DNA of 64,000 bases, taken from Stereocaulon alpinum. Taxonomy: Eukaryota > Ascomycota > Lecanoromycetes > Lecanorales > Stereocaulaceae. Below are positions 36,232 to 48,348 of the stretch, piece by piece. The stretch's first letter is position 1, and every line of letters begins with the position of its first letter. The position numbers and the translations under genes were made by a program. The stretch covers positions 1-64,000 of the forward strand of contig JAEUBA010000040.1 of NCBI GenBank assembly GCA_018257865.1. Direction: 5' to 3'. Below the pieces are notes generated by a model. It saw only the letters and a list, made by a program, of their open reading frames with translations. It made no database searches and was not told the DNA's origin.

Positions 36232-37700
36232 ACTCGTCGTTCGTAGTGGAAACAACTTGATACAATCATACAAGACACTTAGATTAGATACGTTACAGCC
36301 AATACATACACCGTTCATACAATCAGCTACAATTAAACCCGCCGATCCCGACCTAGTAGGCACACCCCCATATAATGCGCCCTACTAAGACCCCTACCCC
36401 ATCGCAGAACGAGGTCTCAACCTAAACTAAGTCTCCCACCGTACACTATGTCCCCCAACAATGTACCCACCCCAATAAATCCCAACATCTCTCCAACCGC
36501 ATCACTCGTCCTATTCCTATCCCCCATCTACAACACCCTCGCCACATTCCCCTCGTACCATACTCCATCTCCTTGGTATCCCATCGCACGCCACTACGCC
36601 ACTAGCCTCTGCACGCCAACCCAACCCAAGCAACCGTTCTCGATACTCCCTAATATCAAGCTATACTCCCGCCGAACCTCCCAGCCTCACTCCAGCGCCT
36701 ACATCTCTTGTATCTCCTGGCCAAAACTTTAAGAGTAGCGCAGGGTTGAGTATAGGTATCACTTGCGTTGTTAGTTCTAGTCTACGGGCGGGTGGCGGTG
36801 TGGGGGTGGGGGGGAGGGGGGGCCCCGGCGGGGGAGAACCGTAGGGTGTAGGTTGTATGATTCTGGGTGTATTGGTAGAGAGGGGCACGGGGGAGAGTAT
36901 AGCGGAAGCAAGTGAGTATCTAAGCGTGTAACAGATACTATTAGTGCAAAGGTGATAGGTCTGAGGTACAGAAGTACGGAAGTAATGATGTTAAGGTAGA
37001 GATTGCGCGTTATGAGATGGCGCAAGCAGGGTAGCTAAGGTAGGTATCGTAGGTACTATATCGTAGCTTACCCACTCCTACTCCTACTCTACACGTCTCG
37101 ACCTTCGGCCTTTCTACCGCCTGTAGTCTAGAGATCTGTAGGAGACTCGGATGGTGCGAGGATCGGGATTAGGTAGGTTGGTAGAGGGGGTTAAGATGGG
37201 GTTTGAGAGTGTGTGGTGCTCGATGGAGCGGTTGCCTGCTTAGGGGTTTTGTGGGGCGTATGTGTAGCGCGGGAGGGAGTCTTGGAGAGCGTTGGGGGGT
37301 TAGGTGTGGGGAGGGTATTGTGGGTGGGTGGATAGGTGGATTTGATTGCTTGGTAAAGTATCGTATCTACGACGATATAGAGGCGACTAAGATACAGCTA
37401 TACACGATTGAATGTTATCGTACTTTTTGCATTGAGTAGCCTAGCGATACATTGTATATCTAAAATCGGAGAAGAATGATCGAGTACTGTACTAGCCAAG
37501 GAGATGGAGAAAGAAACACGTCAGTGTATACACGACAAATTTACTTTTGCCATGCAAGATCGCTTGTACATGTTCCTAGCCCTCTCCGCTAGATCTTTTC
37601 ACTGTTCAAACTCGCTTGCCGCTGGAATGCTGTTTGCATTGCACATTAGGAAAGTATGCTACCAATGTTATGCACTGCCGTCGGCTTTTCATGATTGTAT
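36232..37700. other. Gene-free stretch with strong strand-composition switch
   Basis: About 36440-36740 is C-rich and G-poor on the plus strand, while about 36780-37340 is G-rich, including a run of G-tracts at 36788-36836 (gtgggggtgggggggaggg and on). The open frames here are consequences of the skew. There is no gene motif. The G-tracts could form a quadruplex. Confidence 0.5.
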
Positions 37701-39279
37701 TCACTCAGTCGTAACGTCGAATGCACCAGCTGGCGGGACCGTTGTCTCGGAGAACGAGGTGTTGATGTTGGGGAAGATCGTAGTGTTGCTGTTCAATGAG
37801 GCCGGAGGATTAAGAATCTTGTCGACCCCATTCCAAATCACGTATTCGCCACCAGACCTTGCCCAGCTAGCTTTTTCGTACAAGAATCTTGAAAGTGACT
37901 GTCTAAAATCTATCTGGCCTCGGGCCAGGAAGTCCGCGATAACGCCGGCGACAAGAGGCGCAGCTGCAGTGACTTTATTAAGAGTAGATTCGCTGTCAGA
38001 CTGTAGGGTGACTCACAGAACGACGTCCCACCAGCGTACCGATATCCTGTAGTCGAAGTAGACTTTGCACATTTGATATCTACGCCTGGAGCGTGGACCT
38101 GGTAACCCATCGATATCTGAGAGCCGGAACTTCTTTTCCCGTTGTTGTCCGAATTCCCAACCACGACATGACGAGATGCGCCAAAACGAAGCCCCGCAGG
38201 AGCGGTATCCACGAGAAATCTACTCTTGCCCGCCTCGTCTACCTCTGTCGCATGATTACCCGCGGCGCAGACAAGGATCACTCTATCTGATAACAACTGG
38301 TTCATGGCTCTTAGCATAAATTCGTAGTAAACCGTGGCTTGGAGAGCGGACATCGTCGCTTTGGTGCCCCACGATATACTGACTACACTTCTTGCTTGGC
38401 GACGGTTATGTTTGATATGATCAGAGACAGTCATCAGGATCTGGACAATGGAGGCTTCGCTCCAGTCAGGCATCTTTACGACAACGAGGGTAGCTTGTCT
38501 GTTGGCGCCATAGATGTTCCCAGCGGCTTTAGATGCTGTGCAAGTACTGTGACCGTCAGCTACTCGCGATTCATTCTCCATATCTTGACTATAAAACTTC
38601 GCTAACGGGGTATAGACCCATTCAACTCGCCGTTGTGGATTCTGGAAATCCAGGTGGTCTTTGTTAATACCCATCTCGGCATGGTATATGTATGTTTCAG
38701 AACCACCGATGGGATAAACGTAATTTTCATATTGGTTGATGGAGTCAGTTCCCTTTGGCTGGGACAGTACTCTGAGCTCGATCGCCTCAGGCGATGGCTG
38801 CGTCCGGTAGCTTACTGCGGAAAGAGCATCTCCCATGGCAATCGATTCATTGTCTGTAGTCAGACCAGAAGCGTTCGTAACATAGGCAGTTTGGTTCTTA
38901 GCTGATTCTTTGGCTTCGAAGGGTCCCGCAATGTTTTCGTTAAGATGAATGTCTCGTATCTGATCATCCAGCTTAGCGGAGAGTCGTACTCAAGTATCGT
39001 TATTCATACTCTACCGTCACGACTTAGCGACTTAAGGGCCGCCTCCGATAGTTCTGCAAGCCAAAATGTAGGTTCCGACTTTTGTGATCTTGTGTAGATA
39101 TGGACTCTATCTTTTTCCGTCGCATGCTCGTTAATGAGACCCGTGAGCTTTTCACTGTCTCGTGACGAAAGACCCAGTTGTGGGTAGATGATGTATTGTC
39201 TATCATGTTTGTTGTCTGCTGCATAGACGTTTACGATAGCCAAAAGACCAACGATTAAGGTCAGGACGAGTCGAGACAT
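37701..39279 (-). CDS. Secreted subtilisin-like (S8) protease homologue, altered Asp
   Basis: Exons 39279-39010, 38971-38017 and 37963-37701 give 495 residues, with introns of 38 and 53 bp. The protein starts with a signal peptide (MSRLVLTLIVGLLAIVNVYA), followed by a propeptide-like region. The subtilase core shows His231 in DGHSTCTASKAAG, the oxyanion Asn329 in VCAAGN and the nucleophile Ser407 in GGTSFSAPLVAG. The position of the catalytic Asp (usually a DTG or DSG motif) is occupied by AEMGIN with Glu189, and the Gly after the His is Ser. It may therefore be weakly active or a pseudo-protease. The 38-bp first intron is unusually short; the alternative is a lesion that splits the propeptide from the core. 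Family certain, activity doubtful. Confidence 0.75.
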
Positions 39280-39328
39280 CGTAGCGAATAGGTTCTTGTT
39301 GCTCTCCTAGAAAGCTTGTGGCGCAAAG

Positions 39329-39607
39329 CTATACGTAGTGGTGGATGATGATGTCTGTCCAATACGGTAGTAGCAGAAGTACCAGACACCAAGGTACCAG
39401 AAGAGACTGAAAAAGTGGTGAATCGATCAACGAGGTAATTCTTCCAGAAATTGTTCCATATTGACTAATATATACCAAAGCTAGGCTTGGCAGTGTTGTA
39501 ATAACAAGGCCTATGAACGACTGTAGGATGTCCTTGGCAGATCTATTCTTGACGTCTAGCACGTTCGAAACATTTGCGACGAGCAGTCGCGTTGTCGTTT
39601 GGGTCAT
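39329..39607 (-). CDS. Possible small membrane protein
   Basis: A 92-residue frame beginning MTQTTTRLL with two hydrophobic segments (SFIGLVITTLPSLALVYI and LLVPWCLVLLLLPYW) that would span a membrane. It ends 49 bp upstream of the subtilisin-like gene's start, on the same strand. The upstream part of the frame (to 39700) is Cys/Pro-rich and less likely coding. I recognise no family and cannot exclude a chance frame. Confidence 0.3.
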   Translation of the reverse strand: MTQTTTRLLVANVSNVLDVKNRSAKDILQSFIGLVITTLPSLALVYISQYGTISGRITSLIDSPLFQSLLVPWCLVLLLLPYWTDIIIHHYV

Positions 39608-40920
39608 TGCATGCACCGAGCATTCCGTGTTGCCAGAAGTTGAGAGCGGGCTAGCAGGGAAAGCGTTGGCGCAGTGTCCAGGCTGCCAGCGACAGCGCAC
39701 GGCTACGTGGGGTGGGCCGACAAATCAATTGTTTTCGCGCCAAGCGGCCACTCCATGACTCGTCTCCTTAGTGAGGGCCAAGGGTTCGGAAGCGAAAATG
39801 CTAGAATGGGACAGACGTTAATGCGTATGTCAATAGAGCCACGGGCGATTTCAGCTCAGTACACTGGTAACAATCTGATACCCGGTATAGCACGTGGAGA
39901 TCGGGAGCAATGATAGCGCCGATCCGGACCAGACGGAGCGACTTGTACTGACCAGACTAATGCCCCTTCCTCTGGCCGCAGTCGTCCATGTTCGCTTTGA
40001 ACCATTTTAGATTGCGGATCTTTCCAACCCGGTGGATGCATCAAGCGGCAGCTGTTTTTGTTGTTTCGAAGTATGCGATGACAATAAAGCAGTGATGCTA
40101 CTCAGCACAGACAATTTTCCCCCCGTTATCAATGCTAGCCAGGTACTGCAGTGCCACCGAGAATCTGCAAGGTCGATCATCCGCCACTGGGAGCGCTCTA
40201 AGATAGTGATTGTATACACTCTCATTGATGGATAACTCCAAAACAGTAGATAAATGGTCTACACTACAAGAAACATAGTTCGGTAGACGTCCGTAGAACG
40301 GGTTTGAGAGGGACAAGGACACAAGATGGGGTTTTGGGGGGGAGAAATAAACCTCTTTCTTTGTGACACGAACATGTGTATGGCAATTGCCGTACGCTTG
40401 GGCACCTTCGTAACAACGCGATTAGGAGGAAATAGTCGATAATGATAGAAAGAACAAGGCGGCTAGCGATATCAGAAGTGGAGTCGGAAAATTATCAAGA
40501 GACTTTGAATCGCCGAATTAGAGCCCGTCGCTAGGAGCAATTGCGCCACACAATCTGCGCTTTGGCTTGGTCCCACACCATGCATCGAACTGCATGGCAA
40601 AGAGACACGATAGCGGAAGAGGATTCACGGGAACGGGGGGGCCAACAAGGACCGAAAATCGGGAGTAACACAGACGTTGGGGGTTCAGCCAGGCTTGCCT
40701 TGGCGTGCCAATAGCGTCTCTTAGCACTTGTTGATAGCGCTTCTACAGCCTTGCAAACGTAGTACAGCTATCGTGAAATGGATATTGTTTCAGACACTTA
40801 CACAAAGGCGGTTGTATAGGTTGTATTTAGTCAGAAAATGTCTATAGACAGGAGTCGCTAACCACTAGGCTAATCTGCGCATTGATGGGAGCGAAAGACA
40901 AACGCCAGGCCGAATGCTCA
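39608..40920. other. 1.3 kb without a supported gene
   Basis: Only short frames of 60-81 codons occur, mutually overlapping and without motifs. The G-rich segment near 40326-40342 (tggggttttggggggg) has no obvious role. Confidence 0.5.
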
Positions 40921-42601
40921 TCATGCGAGTTGCTTGATTTCCGCCGGATCTTCAGCAGGTGTCAGATATTCGGTCTTCGTACGCTGGATCTGAGTAGGAG
41001 GTGGAGGCATGGCGATCCTCTCTGGCGGTCCACCATTAGCAAGGGGGTGTTGCAACGGCCCACTGGCAGGTATTGGCTGAACATGCAGTGATGCAGAGCT
41101 TGGATTCATTCCAGGAGCTGGTTGTATGGTTGCGGGGAGGTTGGAAGGGGCTGTGTGAGTCAAAGGTGCTGGTTGAACTGTTGCCGCATGATCTGAAGGA
41201 GTGGCTTGATTGGGAGGGACTGGTTGACTATCTTTGGAAGTTTGCATCGAGGAAGTAGCTTCGCTGTGTGGAGTGATAGGACGGCTATTCGGCACGACAA
41301 GTTCCGAGCGTTGGCGTTGGAGATGGCTTGAATGTGTAGCGACGCGAACAGCGAGCGAGTGTAGCGTCGCAATGGGTTCTTTCCTTTCTTTCCCATCGAT
41401 GCTTCCCACGCTCACCGCTGTCATCTCTCCATCCTCACCAGCCTCGACCCATCGCACGGGTGCCGAGAAAAAGTAGGTCTCTGCATCAGGACTGGGTAGC
41501 ATGTCGAGGCAGGCTCTAACCTGTGGATCGAGCACCGGCAGTTGCCCGCACTCGAAATCCAATCTGCCACCGTACTTCTTCGGTATATCCTCAATATTGA
41601 TAAATGATGTAAGAGTCGGCAGGACTTGGTGGGAGGAGAGAATGAAGATTTTGGAGGTTGTGATAGGGTCGAACCATTTCTTGATCCAGCCCCACACGGT
41701 AGGGAAGAAGGAGGGAGCGCCAATGATCTATGAATGTCATGAGCATCAGACTGCAGTCAGAAGGTGCATGGGTAACGCTCACGAAGATCCTGTCCAGGGT
41801 CTCTGGATAGTGAGCTGTAGCCAATTGACTCGCATCTTGCATATGGGTTCTCAAGTTCCAGAACTGCTTCAATCCAACCCTGGAGATGTCAACGATATTG
41901 TTCGATTGATCGACTGGTGTTTCTGGATTGGGTCTCCCAGGTACGGCAGAGCATAGAGGCATGACAAAGCGGGTGAGGTTCTCGTAAAGGGCGAAAAGCC
42001 GGAGCATCCGTGTTGGTGAAGGACCTTGGACCTTGGACTTGGATGTAGAGGAGGTATATGCGATCATTTTCTTGGAATCGAGTTTGCCTACTTCGTAGAG
42101 GTAGACCGGTATGCCGCGTTTGTCGCGACGACCAGTCCATTGTGGGTACTTCGATTGTCAGCTTGAAGCGTGCGCGGTTTGGCGATGTACCCACCACACT
42201 CCTAGCTTCCTGGTAGTCATGTATGTCTATCTTCTCGTACAAGGCGTCAAGGCGATTCTCCTTTCGCCATAATTCTGTATCCTTGAACTGGGCGAAGGCA
42301 TCTTGAGGGACGAACTTTCGAGCTCGTAGGTATCGACTGAAGCAACATTAACAGCGGGCGGCGGAATTGGGGACAGATCGCCAACGAACATGAGCGTGCC
42401 ATCATCATGACTGGCTCTTGCCTCAGCTGTAGCGGGTATATAGAAGCCTTCCTTGATAGAAATCTTCTTGAACTGCTCCAATGCTTTCTCCTCTTCAGGT
42501 GTAAGATGACCCAAGTGACCCTTGAGTCGGGTCTCGGCTTTAGCAGCCTCGGCTGAGGGTGGTCCCTGCTGGTCTTTAGGGACGCCGTCACCGTCACCCA
42601 T
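40921..42601 (-). CDS. Sec14-like phosphatidylinositol transfer protein (CRAL-TRIO)
   Basis: Four exons, 42601-42390, 42336-42195, 42148-41783 and 41727-40921 (introns of 53, 46 and 55 bp), give 508 residues. Members exchange phosphatidylinositol and phosphatidylcholine and coordinate lipid metabolism with trafficking at the Golgi or endosomes. An N-terminal CRAL-TRIO helical part contains TLIRYLRARKF, then RDKRGIPVYLYEVGKLDSK. The lipid-binding core runs through IVDISRVGLKQFWN, DRIFIIGAPSFFPTVWGWIKKWF and LTSFINIEDIPKKYGGRLDFE, typical of Sec14 (usual PEYLGG replaced by PKKYGG). A 150-residue Pro/Ser/Thr-rich tail ends in QRTKTEYLTPAED, which looks disordered and lies outside the core fold. 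The start ATG is followed by an acidic leader, so there is no targeting signal. Confidence 0.9.
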
Positions 42602-45539
42602 GATTGAAGATTGAAAAGTGGAGAGGTCGTCGTCAGCATTTGCTCATGGTTATGGTTATGGTTGGACGTAGATAGGATAGGTAGAGGACGGAGTAAATGA
42701 GTAAGGTATGTCTCAGGCGGGCTGCGGATGCGGCGCAGGCGGTCAGCTCCTCCAGTATTGAGCCATAAGTTAGGTATTGACAAAGCACACAAGATATGAC
42801 GGCGGATTATTCAGCATGTAAGGCTGAACTCCGAACACCGATCAAGCAACAAAGGGACCGATTAATCTAAGGGGTCCATTGTAACAATATCACAATACAG
42901 TACCTTATGCATTCCATGGCAAGAAAGCAGTAATTTAGGAAAAAGATAGACCTAGGCATTCTGCTCTAAATTCATTCCTCTTTCGGACTTCTTCGGACTT
43001 CTTATCATTCCAGCGAGCTAGCTGGTTCGCGGATATATCGGAGTTAATGTCACTCCCTAATTTTAGTAACCTGCTGGTTAGTTTGCCTTGGACCGACGTT
43101 GGCGCCTTTGCTGGCCGCCGTAAAGGTTCATAAATGATGCTGGGTCGTGAACTCCAGCCTCCATAGAAATACTATCAATGTTCGGTACCAACTTCATCGT
43201 AGTATGCTCAACCAAACTGTCTTCGCCCGCTACGTCCCTCAGGTGAATCAATCTGCAAAGGAACCCCTGACCAGCTATCTTTCATCCAGTCCAAGTCACG
43301 TTCGTCCAAACCAGGCGACGAAGGGGTAGTCTGTTGAGGGAGGAGAAGCGACCGTCAGATGCTGGAGACATACCGATGCAAAGCAACATGGTCCATATTC
43401 CCAATCAAAGGGACCAATCTCCGTTGCTTTCTAACCTGGAGCTTCTGGTTGAATTCTAGGACTCAAAGACTTAACGGCAACAACAATGGCGTTGTTGAAG
43501 GCCGTCTGATGGATTCTTGGGCGTGCGCCCTAGAGACAGAGGACGAATCGGATACACGAACCGTTCTTATGTTTGTCTTATTGCTGAGGCGTCCTTTGAC
43601 ATTTCGATACCATTACTTACTGAACTCATCATTGCAGTGGATTGGACAAAATTCTATAAAGGACTCGTGTACTCTGAAAAATACACTTTATGGGTGCAAT
43701 TGACCCAAGAGAAGATCCATTTTCTTATGTGAGACGTGGTAGAGAGCTATACGTAAGAATGCAGCAGGAAAGCGCCTCTCAACCATTTGTAGAGAATGTC
43801 AGCACCAGATCTCAGCTCCTGATTGTAGGAAAGGAGAAAGACATCTTCCAGTCACGGTCTTTCTGCCGATGGTCCAGGGACATTGCCAAGGGCTTTCATC
43901 TGCTCAACATTTTGCATTGGCTCATGCATCCAAGTTTGACATCGGTAGATGCATGACCGTTCTCTGGTAGTTGAAGCGTCTACGGTACCTCCGTGATGAG
44001 CGTGCTAGCTCGTGCCAACTACATCCGTCAAAGCCAGTGAACAGTGGATCTCCCAGGATTGAAAGGTCATAAGAATACACGGAAAATGAGCTTTGAAAGC
44101 AGGCAGCGGGAGTACACAAGGGATGAAATGTGAATCCTATGTCCGCCCTGTAGTTACTTTATCCGTGCTCAATTAAGCCCCAATTCTTGTGCATATTATC
44201 AGCGTCAGCCAAATTGTCACTCCGTGCTGGAGGCAGCGTGGCCTGCAGGAAGTGCATCCTCGCATCTTTTCCCCAATCTGCAAATGTCAACCCAGTTGTA
44301 CTGCCATAGCACGCTTATCACATCAGGAATGAAATGAGAACAATCAAAACTTTTGTCTACAATCTTGGATCGTCTGAGTTCCCATGGTCAAGGTTATTAG
44401 CATTCAGAAGCAGAAGAACATACGCAATGGATAGGGAGTGCATATAGGGCGCACATAGCTCATATCCAGTATGTCTAGAATGATAAGCATCAGGGCCCAA
44501 CATACCAAGTTGCCCGTATGTGACCTTGTTACGCACGCCAAGCTTGGATGGCTAGCTCAATCACGATGGAGACTGTAAGCGCTTCTTCAATCGGCAAACG
44601 GAGGTGCACCATATTCTACATCTTAACATTACATAGCTCTTGAAGATTCACCATCTCATCCAAACAGTTACGCAGATACCTGATGACAAGACCCCGCTCT
44701 AGCAAAAGGTTAGATCATGGAAAGATGTCATCAGATACCACAGAATGTACATGATGAGGTTCAGTCTAGGTCGAACAAAGATGATGAAGATATTGACTTA
44801 ACTAATCAGTCAATATTCTCATCCAACGAAGCGCCAGACTGACCTATAGTCTATAGATGGCCAGGATGTTTCCACAGACATTTAGACCCGGAGACGCAGT
44901 CGAACGCCATGATTGCCGAGCAGCCAGTATGCGGCTAGCTACCTTAAGGTACAATAGTTCTAAGTCCAAAGACAATCACAAGCGCCGGGCGTAGCCCCTA
45001 GGGACGGTCTAGCGGGCCGAAGATGACAGACTAAGGTAGAGTCTTAATACTTATTGCTCGAAAAGCCCAAGCCCGGATGAAAACTACCAAGAATAACTTA
45101 ACGCTGCTGCAGCTCAAGCTCAAGCTTCCCTCAGTCAATCACCTTCGCCCACTAACTTATCATTCAGTGTCACAACCACAAATCAATAAAAGCAATATAT
45201 CTAGCGGACTCGCCGGCCGGGAATGTCGCACACCCTTCCCCCACCCTTAATTCTTGGTGCCCTTCCCACACCCTAGACTATTGTTATCGCCTATCAAATC
45301 AAGTTTGGCCCCCCCCATCCAACCCCTATCAGCCCTGTCATTGTGCGCACTAGCGGTTCGCACACGCCATTGCGTTGCATACGTGCTCCAAATCAATTGG
45401 TCTCGCCCCCCGCGCATACGCGATCCTTCCACGATAAGACGCCTCTAAAGCACGTCGTCCCCACCGCCAATCGTTCCATTTTCTCCCTCTCAATTTAAAC
45501 TGTGCCTCGAGGTTTGATTTGCCAGTGGTAAAGTCAACC
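42602..45539. other. 2.9 kb without a supported gene
   Basis: Plus-strand frames at 43147-43956 show some open stretches (for example 43517-43732 and 43690-43956) but no motif, start context or splice pattern that unites them. They may be remains of a gene. The last 250 bases before 45540 are C/T-rich, as expected of a promoter and 5' leader. Confidence 0.45.
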
Positions 45540-47072
45540 ATGGCCCAGATTCCAGAGAGGACTCCGAATATGGAGGGACCCTTAGAGGCAGATCCTGACG
45601 TAAGCTCTGCCATTGACTGTATGTTTCCTTCGATGCAAAACTAACTGGACATCAAGCTCTACGATGGCTCAGACTCCAGTCTTGGCGATGAAGTGTACGA
45701 CTTTTCACCCATCGTTATTCGGCTAGAAGGGGCAATTGATAAGCTGATGCTAGGTCGAAATACACTGCATCATTGACGAGTAGCATTGAGCGTTATCCAA
45801 TCGAAAATGGCCGCAGGTATGCAGCATCATCTTCATCATATATATCATGAGAGCCACTAACACTATTGTCTACAGATACCATGCGTGAGTGCTATAGGCC
45901 TTGAATTGCCAACATCAGTGGACTGATCAGCCCGGGTTTTCAGCTTCAAGGATGGAAGTTAGCTTCTCACCAGCCTCCCTACCACTACAGAGGACTAACA
46001 TCTTGTTATCAAAGGCTATATCATGCCTAATGATGAAGTAATATATATGATATAGGTAGACACTATCAATCTTACTAACAACTGTCCAAGAGCGAGTTGG
46101 ATCGGCTTGATTTGACCCACCAATTGATGAAAATAACGTTGGGGGACAAACTCTATGTGGCTCCCATCGACAATCCGAAAACAATACTTGACGTTGGAAC
46201 CGGAACTGGAATTTGGGCCATTGAAATGGGTGATATGTTTCCAGACGCGAAGATCATTGGCACCGATCTGGCCCCAACTCAGCCTACTTGGTAGTCCCAA
46301 TCCCTCGCCTGGTACCAACAATAGAGATTGACTATAGCAGGGTACCAGCTAATGTCAAGTTCGAGATCGATGATGCTGAAGCGTCTTGGACCTTCCGACA
46401 CAAATTCGATTACATTCACATTCGCTATCTCGCCGCTGCCATAGTAGATTGGCCAAAGCTGATGCGCCAGGTCTATGACGCCACTGAGCCGGGAGGATGG
46501 GCAGAGTTTCAGGATTTTGACCTCAAATATTATTCCGAAGATGGATCTCTGAAGGAGGGGCACAAAGTTCAGCAATGGATTACTACCCTGCTGAAGGCTG
46601 CAGAAGATTTTGGACGCGATCCGTCTCCAGGTGGGAAGCTTGAAGGGTATATGAGAGATGCGGGCTTCGAGGATGTTCATCATGAGAAATATAGGATGCC
46701 TATAGGACCATGGCCCAAAGACAAGCATCTGGTAAGATCTATGCGAGCCCACACATTGAGTTTCGAGAGGCCCGCAAAGTCTGGAGCTAACACAGCTTTA
46801 GAAAACCATCGGAGCCTGGAATCTGGTCCAGCTCGAAGACGGACTTGAGGGCTTCACTCTGCGCCTCTTCACGACATTCCTCGGTTGGAAGCTCGAGGAG
46901 GTACAAGTCTTACTCGCCAACGTGCGCAAGGATATCAGAGATCCGAAGATACACTCACAATTCGACTTGTAAGTTTCAGAGTCTAGACTTGCAACCCAAG
47001 GAAGATGATAGAACGTAGGTTGCTAATGCTCGGTTTTGCAGCCACGTTTGTTGGGGACGAAAGCCCAAATGA
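45540..47072 (+). CDS. LaeA-like SAM-dependent methyltransferase
   Basis: Ten exons: 45540-45618, 45673-45694, 45754-45816, 45876-45884, 45944-45957, 46015-46037, 46091-46290, 46341-46731, 46802-46968 and 47042-47072. They give 332 residues. SAM-binding motif I is ILDVGTGTGIWAIEMGD (about 103-118), followed by PDAKIIGTDLAP, VKFEIDDAE, the FDYIHIRYL segment, and GGWAEFQDFDL. This is the fungal family that includes LaeA, some of which regulate secondary metabolism while others act on small molecules. The N-terminal domain (YSSLGDE, SIERYPIENGRRYHAFKDGSYIMPNDE) is encoded by four exons of 9-23 nt and the flanking ones. CTAAC or CTAA-type branch sites are visible in most of these introns. The rest of the protein is intact. 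Name not assigned because many paralogues exist per genome. Confidence 0.85.
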
Positions 47073-48348
47073 ATGGACAAGATGATAGTGGTATAATCGT
47101 TAACTTGCATCGGACTGGTGGAGACCTCGTCGTTGAACATTATACGGGCATCTATGCATGACTTACAACCATGATATCACGATTCTGCTTTCTCTGCGCT
47201 GCCTCGACCATGTTTTGCATATTGTTATTGATTCTTTCTCTGATTATCCATCACCTATGTGGAATATCGATCGTAGGTATCATTCCCAATGTTCGGACGC
47301 AATTGGGTGCAAAGTTTAAGGTCGTACGATACAAGGCCCAAAACCAGACTTGCATCCCTACAGCCAGCATTGTAAAGGCCACAAGGCAATTGTCATTGCC
47401 CTACGTACAGCTGCCTTGATGTCTTAGGTCACAGCTCTCACCCTCGTTGCGGCAGGTAGTCAATGAAGGCAGCCATTGACATTCCACCAGCATGCTCCAT
47501 ACCTGTCCTTTGGAGAGGCTCCGAAATAACATCTTCAAATACGCTCTCGAATGTACTAGCCACTTCATCGGCACTCATCACTTAACAACACTGCGAGTCA
47601 CCCCCTTAGGATGCTTTCGTGTCGTCGCAAGTCGGATACCCTTCGAGGAGGGAAGCGCAGCTTGGTTATCCACCCGGTATTCAGGTCAGATATGTTTCTA
47701 ATTCTCCGTCGACTTTCTCACCTGCTTATAACAACCTAGCTGGCGGATCTATTCAGCAATGCTTTTGCACGCACACTACCTTATTCTAGTTGATCGAAAC
47801 ATCCGCTAGATTACGAAAACTATAGTCATTTTGAAAACATAATCTACGTTGGCTGCTGATGTTAGTGGATGCTCCCTGAGAAAATGATGGAGATGTTTGC
47901 AGCCACACCACCGCTAGTGTCACTCTATATAAGTATTCCACGCCACTGAATAAAATGACACGCACGATGTATCCTTTCGGAAGATGAAGGCTGTATTTTG
48001 ATCTTTTTGCTGAGATGGGAATGATATACTGGTTGAGCCCGCCAAAGGAATATCGAGGTGCGGGAGGGGAGTAAAGGAAATAGCACGTTGAGGGCACGAC
48101 GGAATAAGAATACGGTTGGGTGCGAAGAGCGATGACGGTGAAACATGAAGGTCAAGTTTCTTTTGGTTTCATGCTCGGCGCCTTTCCAACATATAGTGAT
48201 GAGAGTGCGATATGTATAATTTATGGTTATTATGCTAGCACCACAATACGTCATCAGGGTTAGGGCTACCCCACATGCCGCCAACATACCCTCGGTTCTC
48301 AGTCTACCTACTCTACTTCTCTACAACGTGCAACGCTCGGTTATCAAC
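47073..48348. other. 1.3 kb without a supported gene
   Basis: A plus frame at 47171-47419 starts with a hydrophobic segment but has no recognisable continuation. I see nothing else here. The last part is the presumed promoter of the aminotransferase. Confidence 0.45.

Noticed and set aside
36448..37025. Open frames in the C-rich/G-rich stretch
   Set aside because: They result from base skew; no start context or motif.
37504..38052. 182-codon plus-strand frame
   Set aside because: It is antisense to the subtilisin-like gene, whose frame carries GTS and other motifs.
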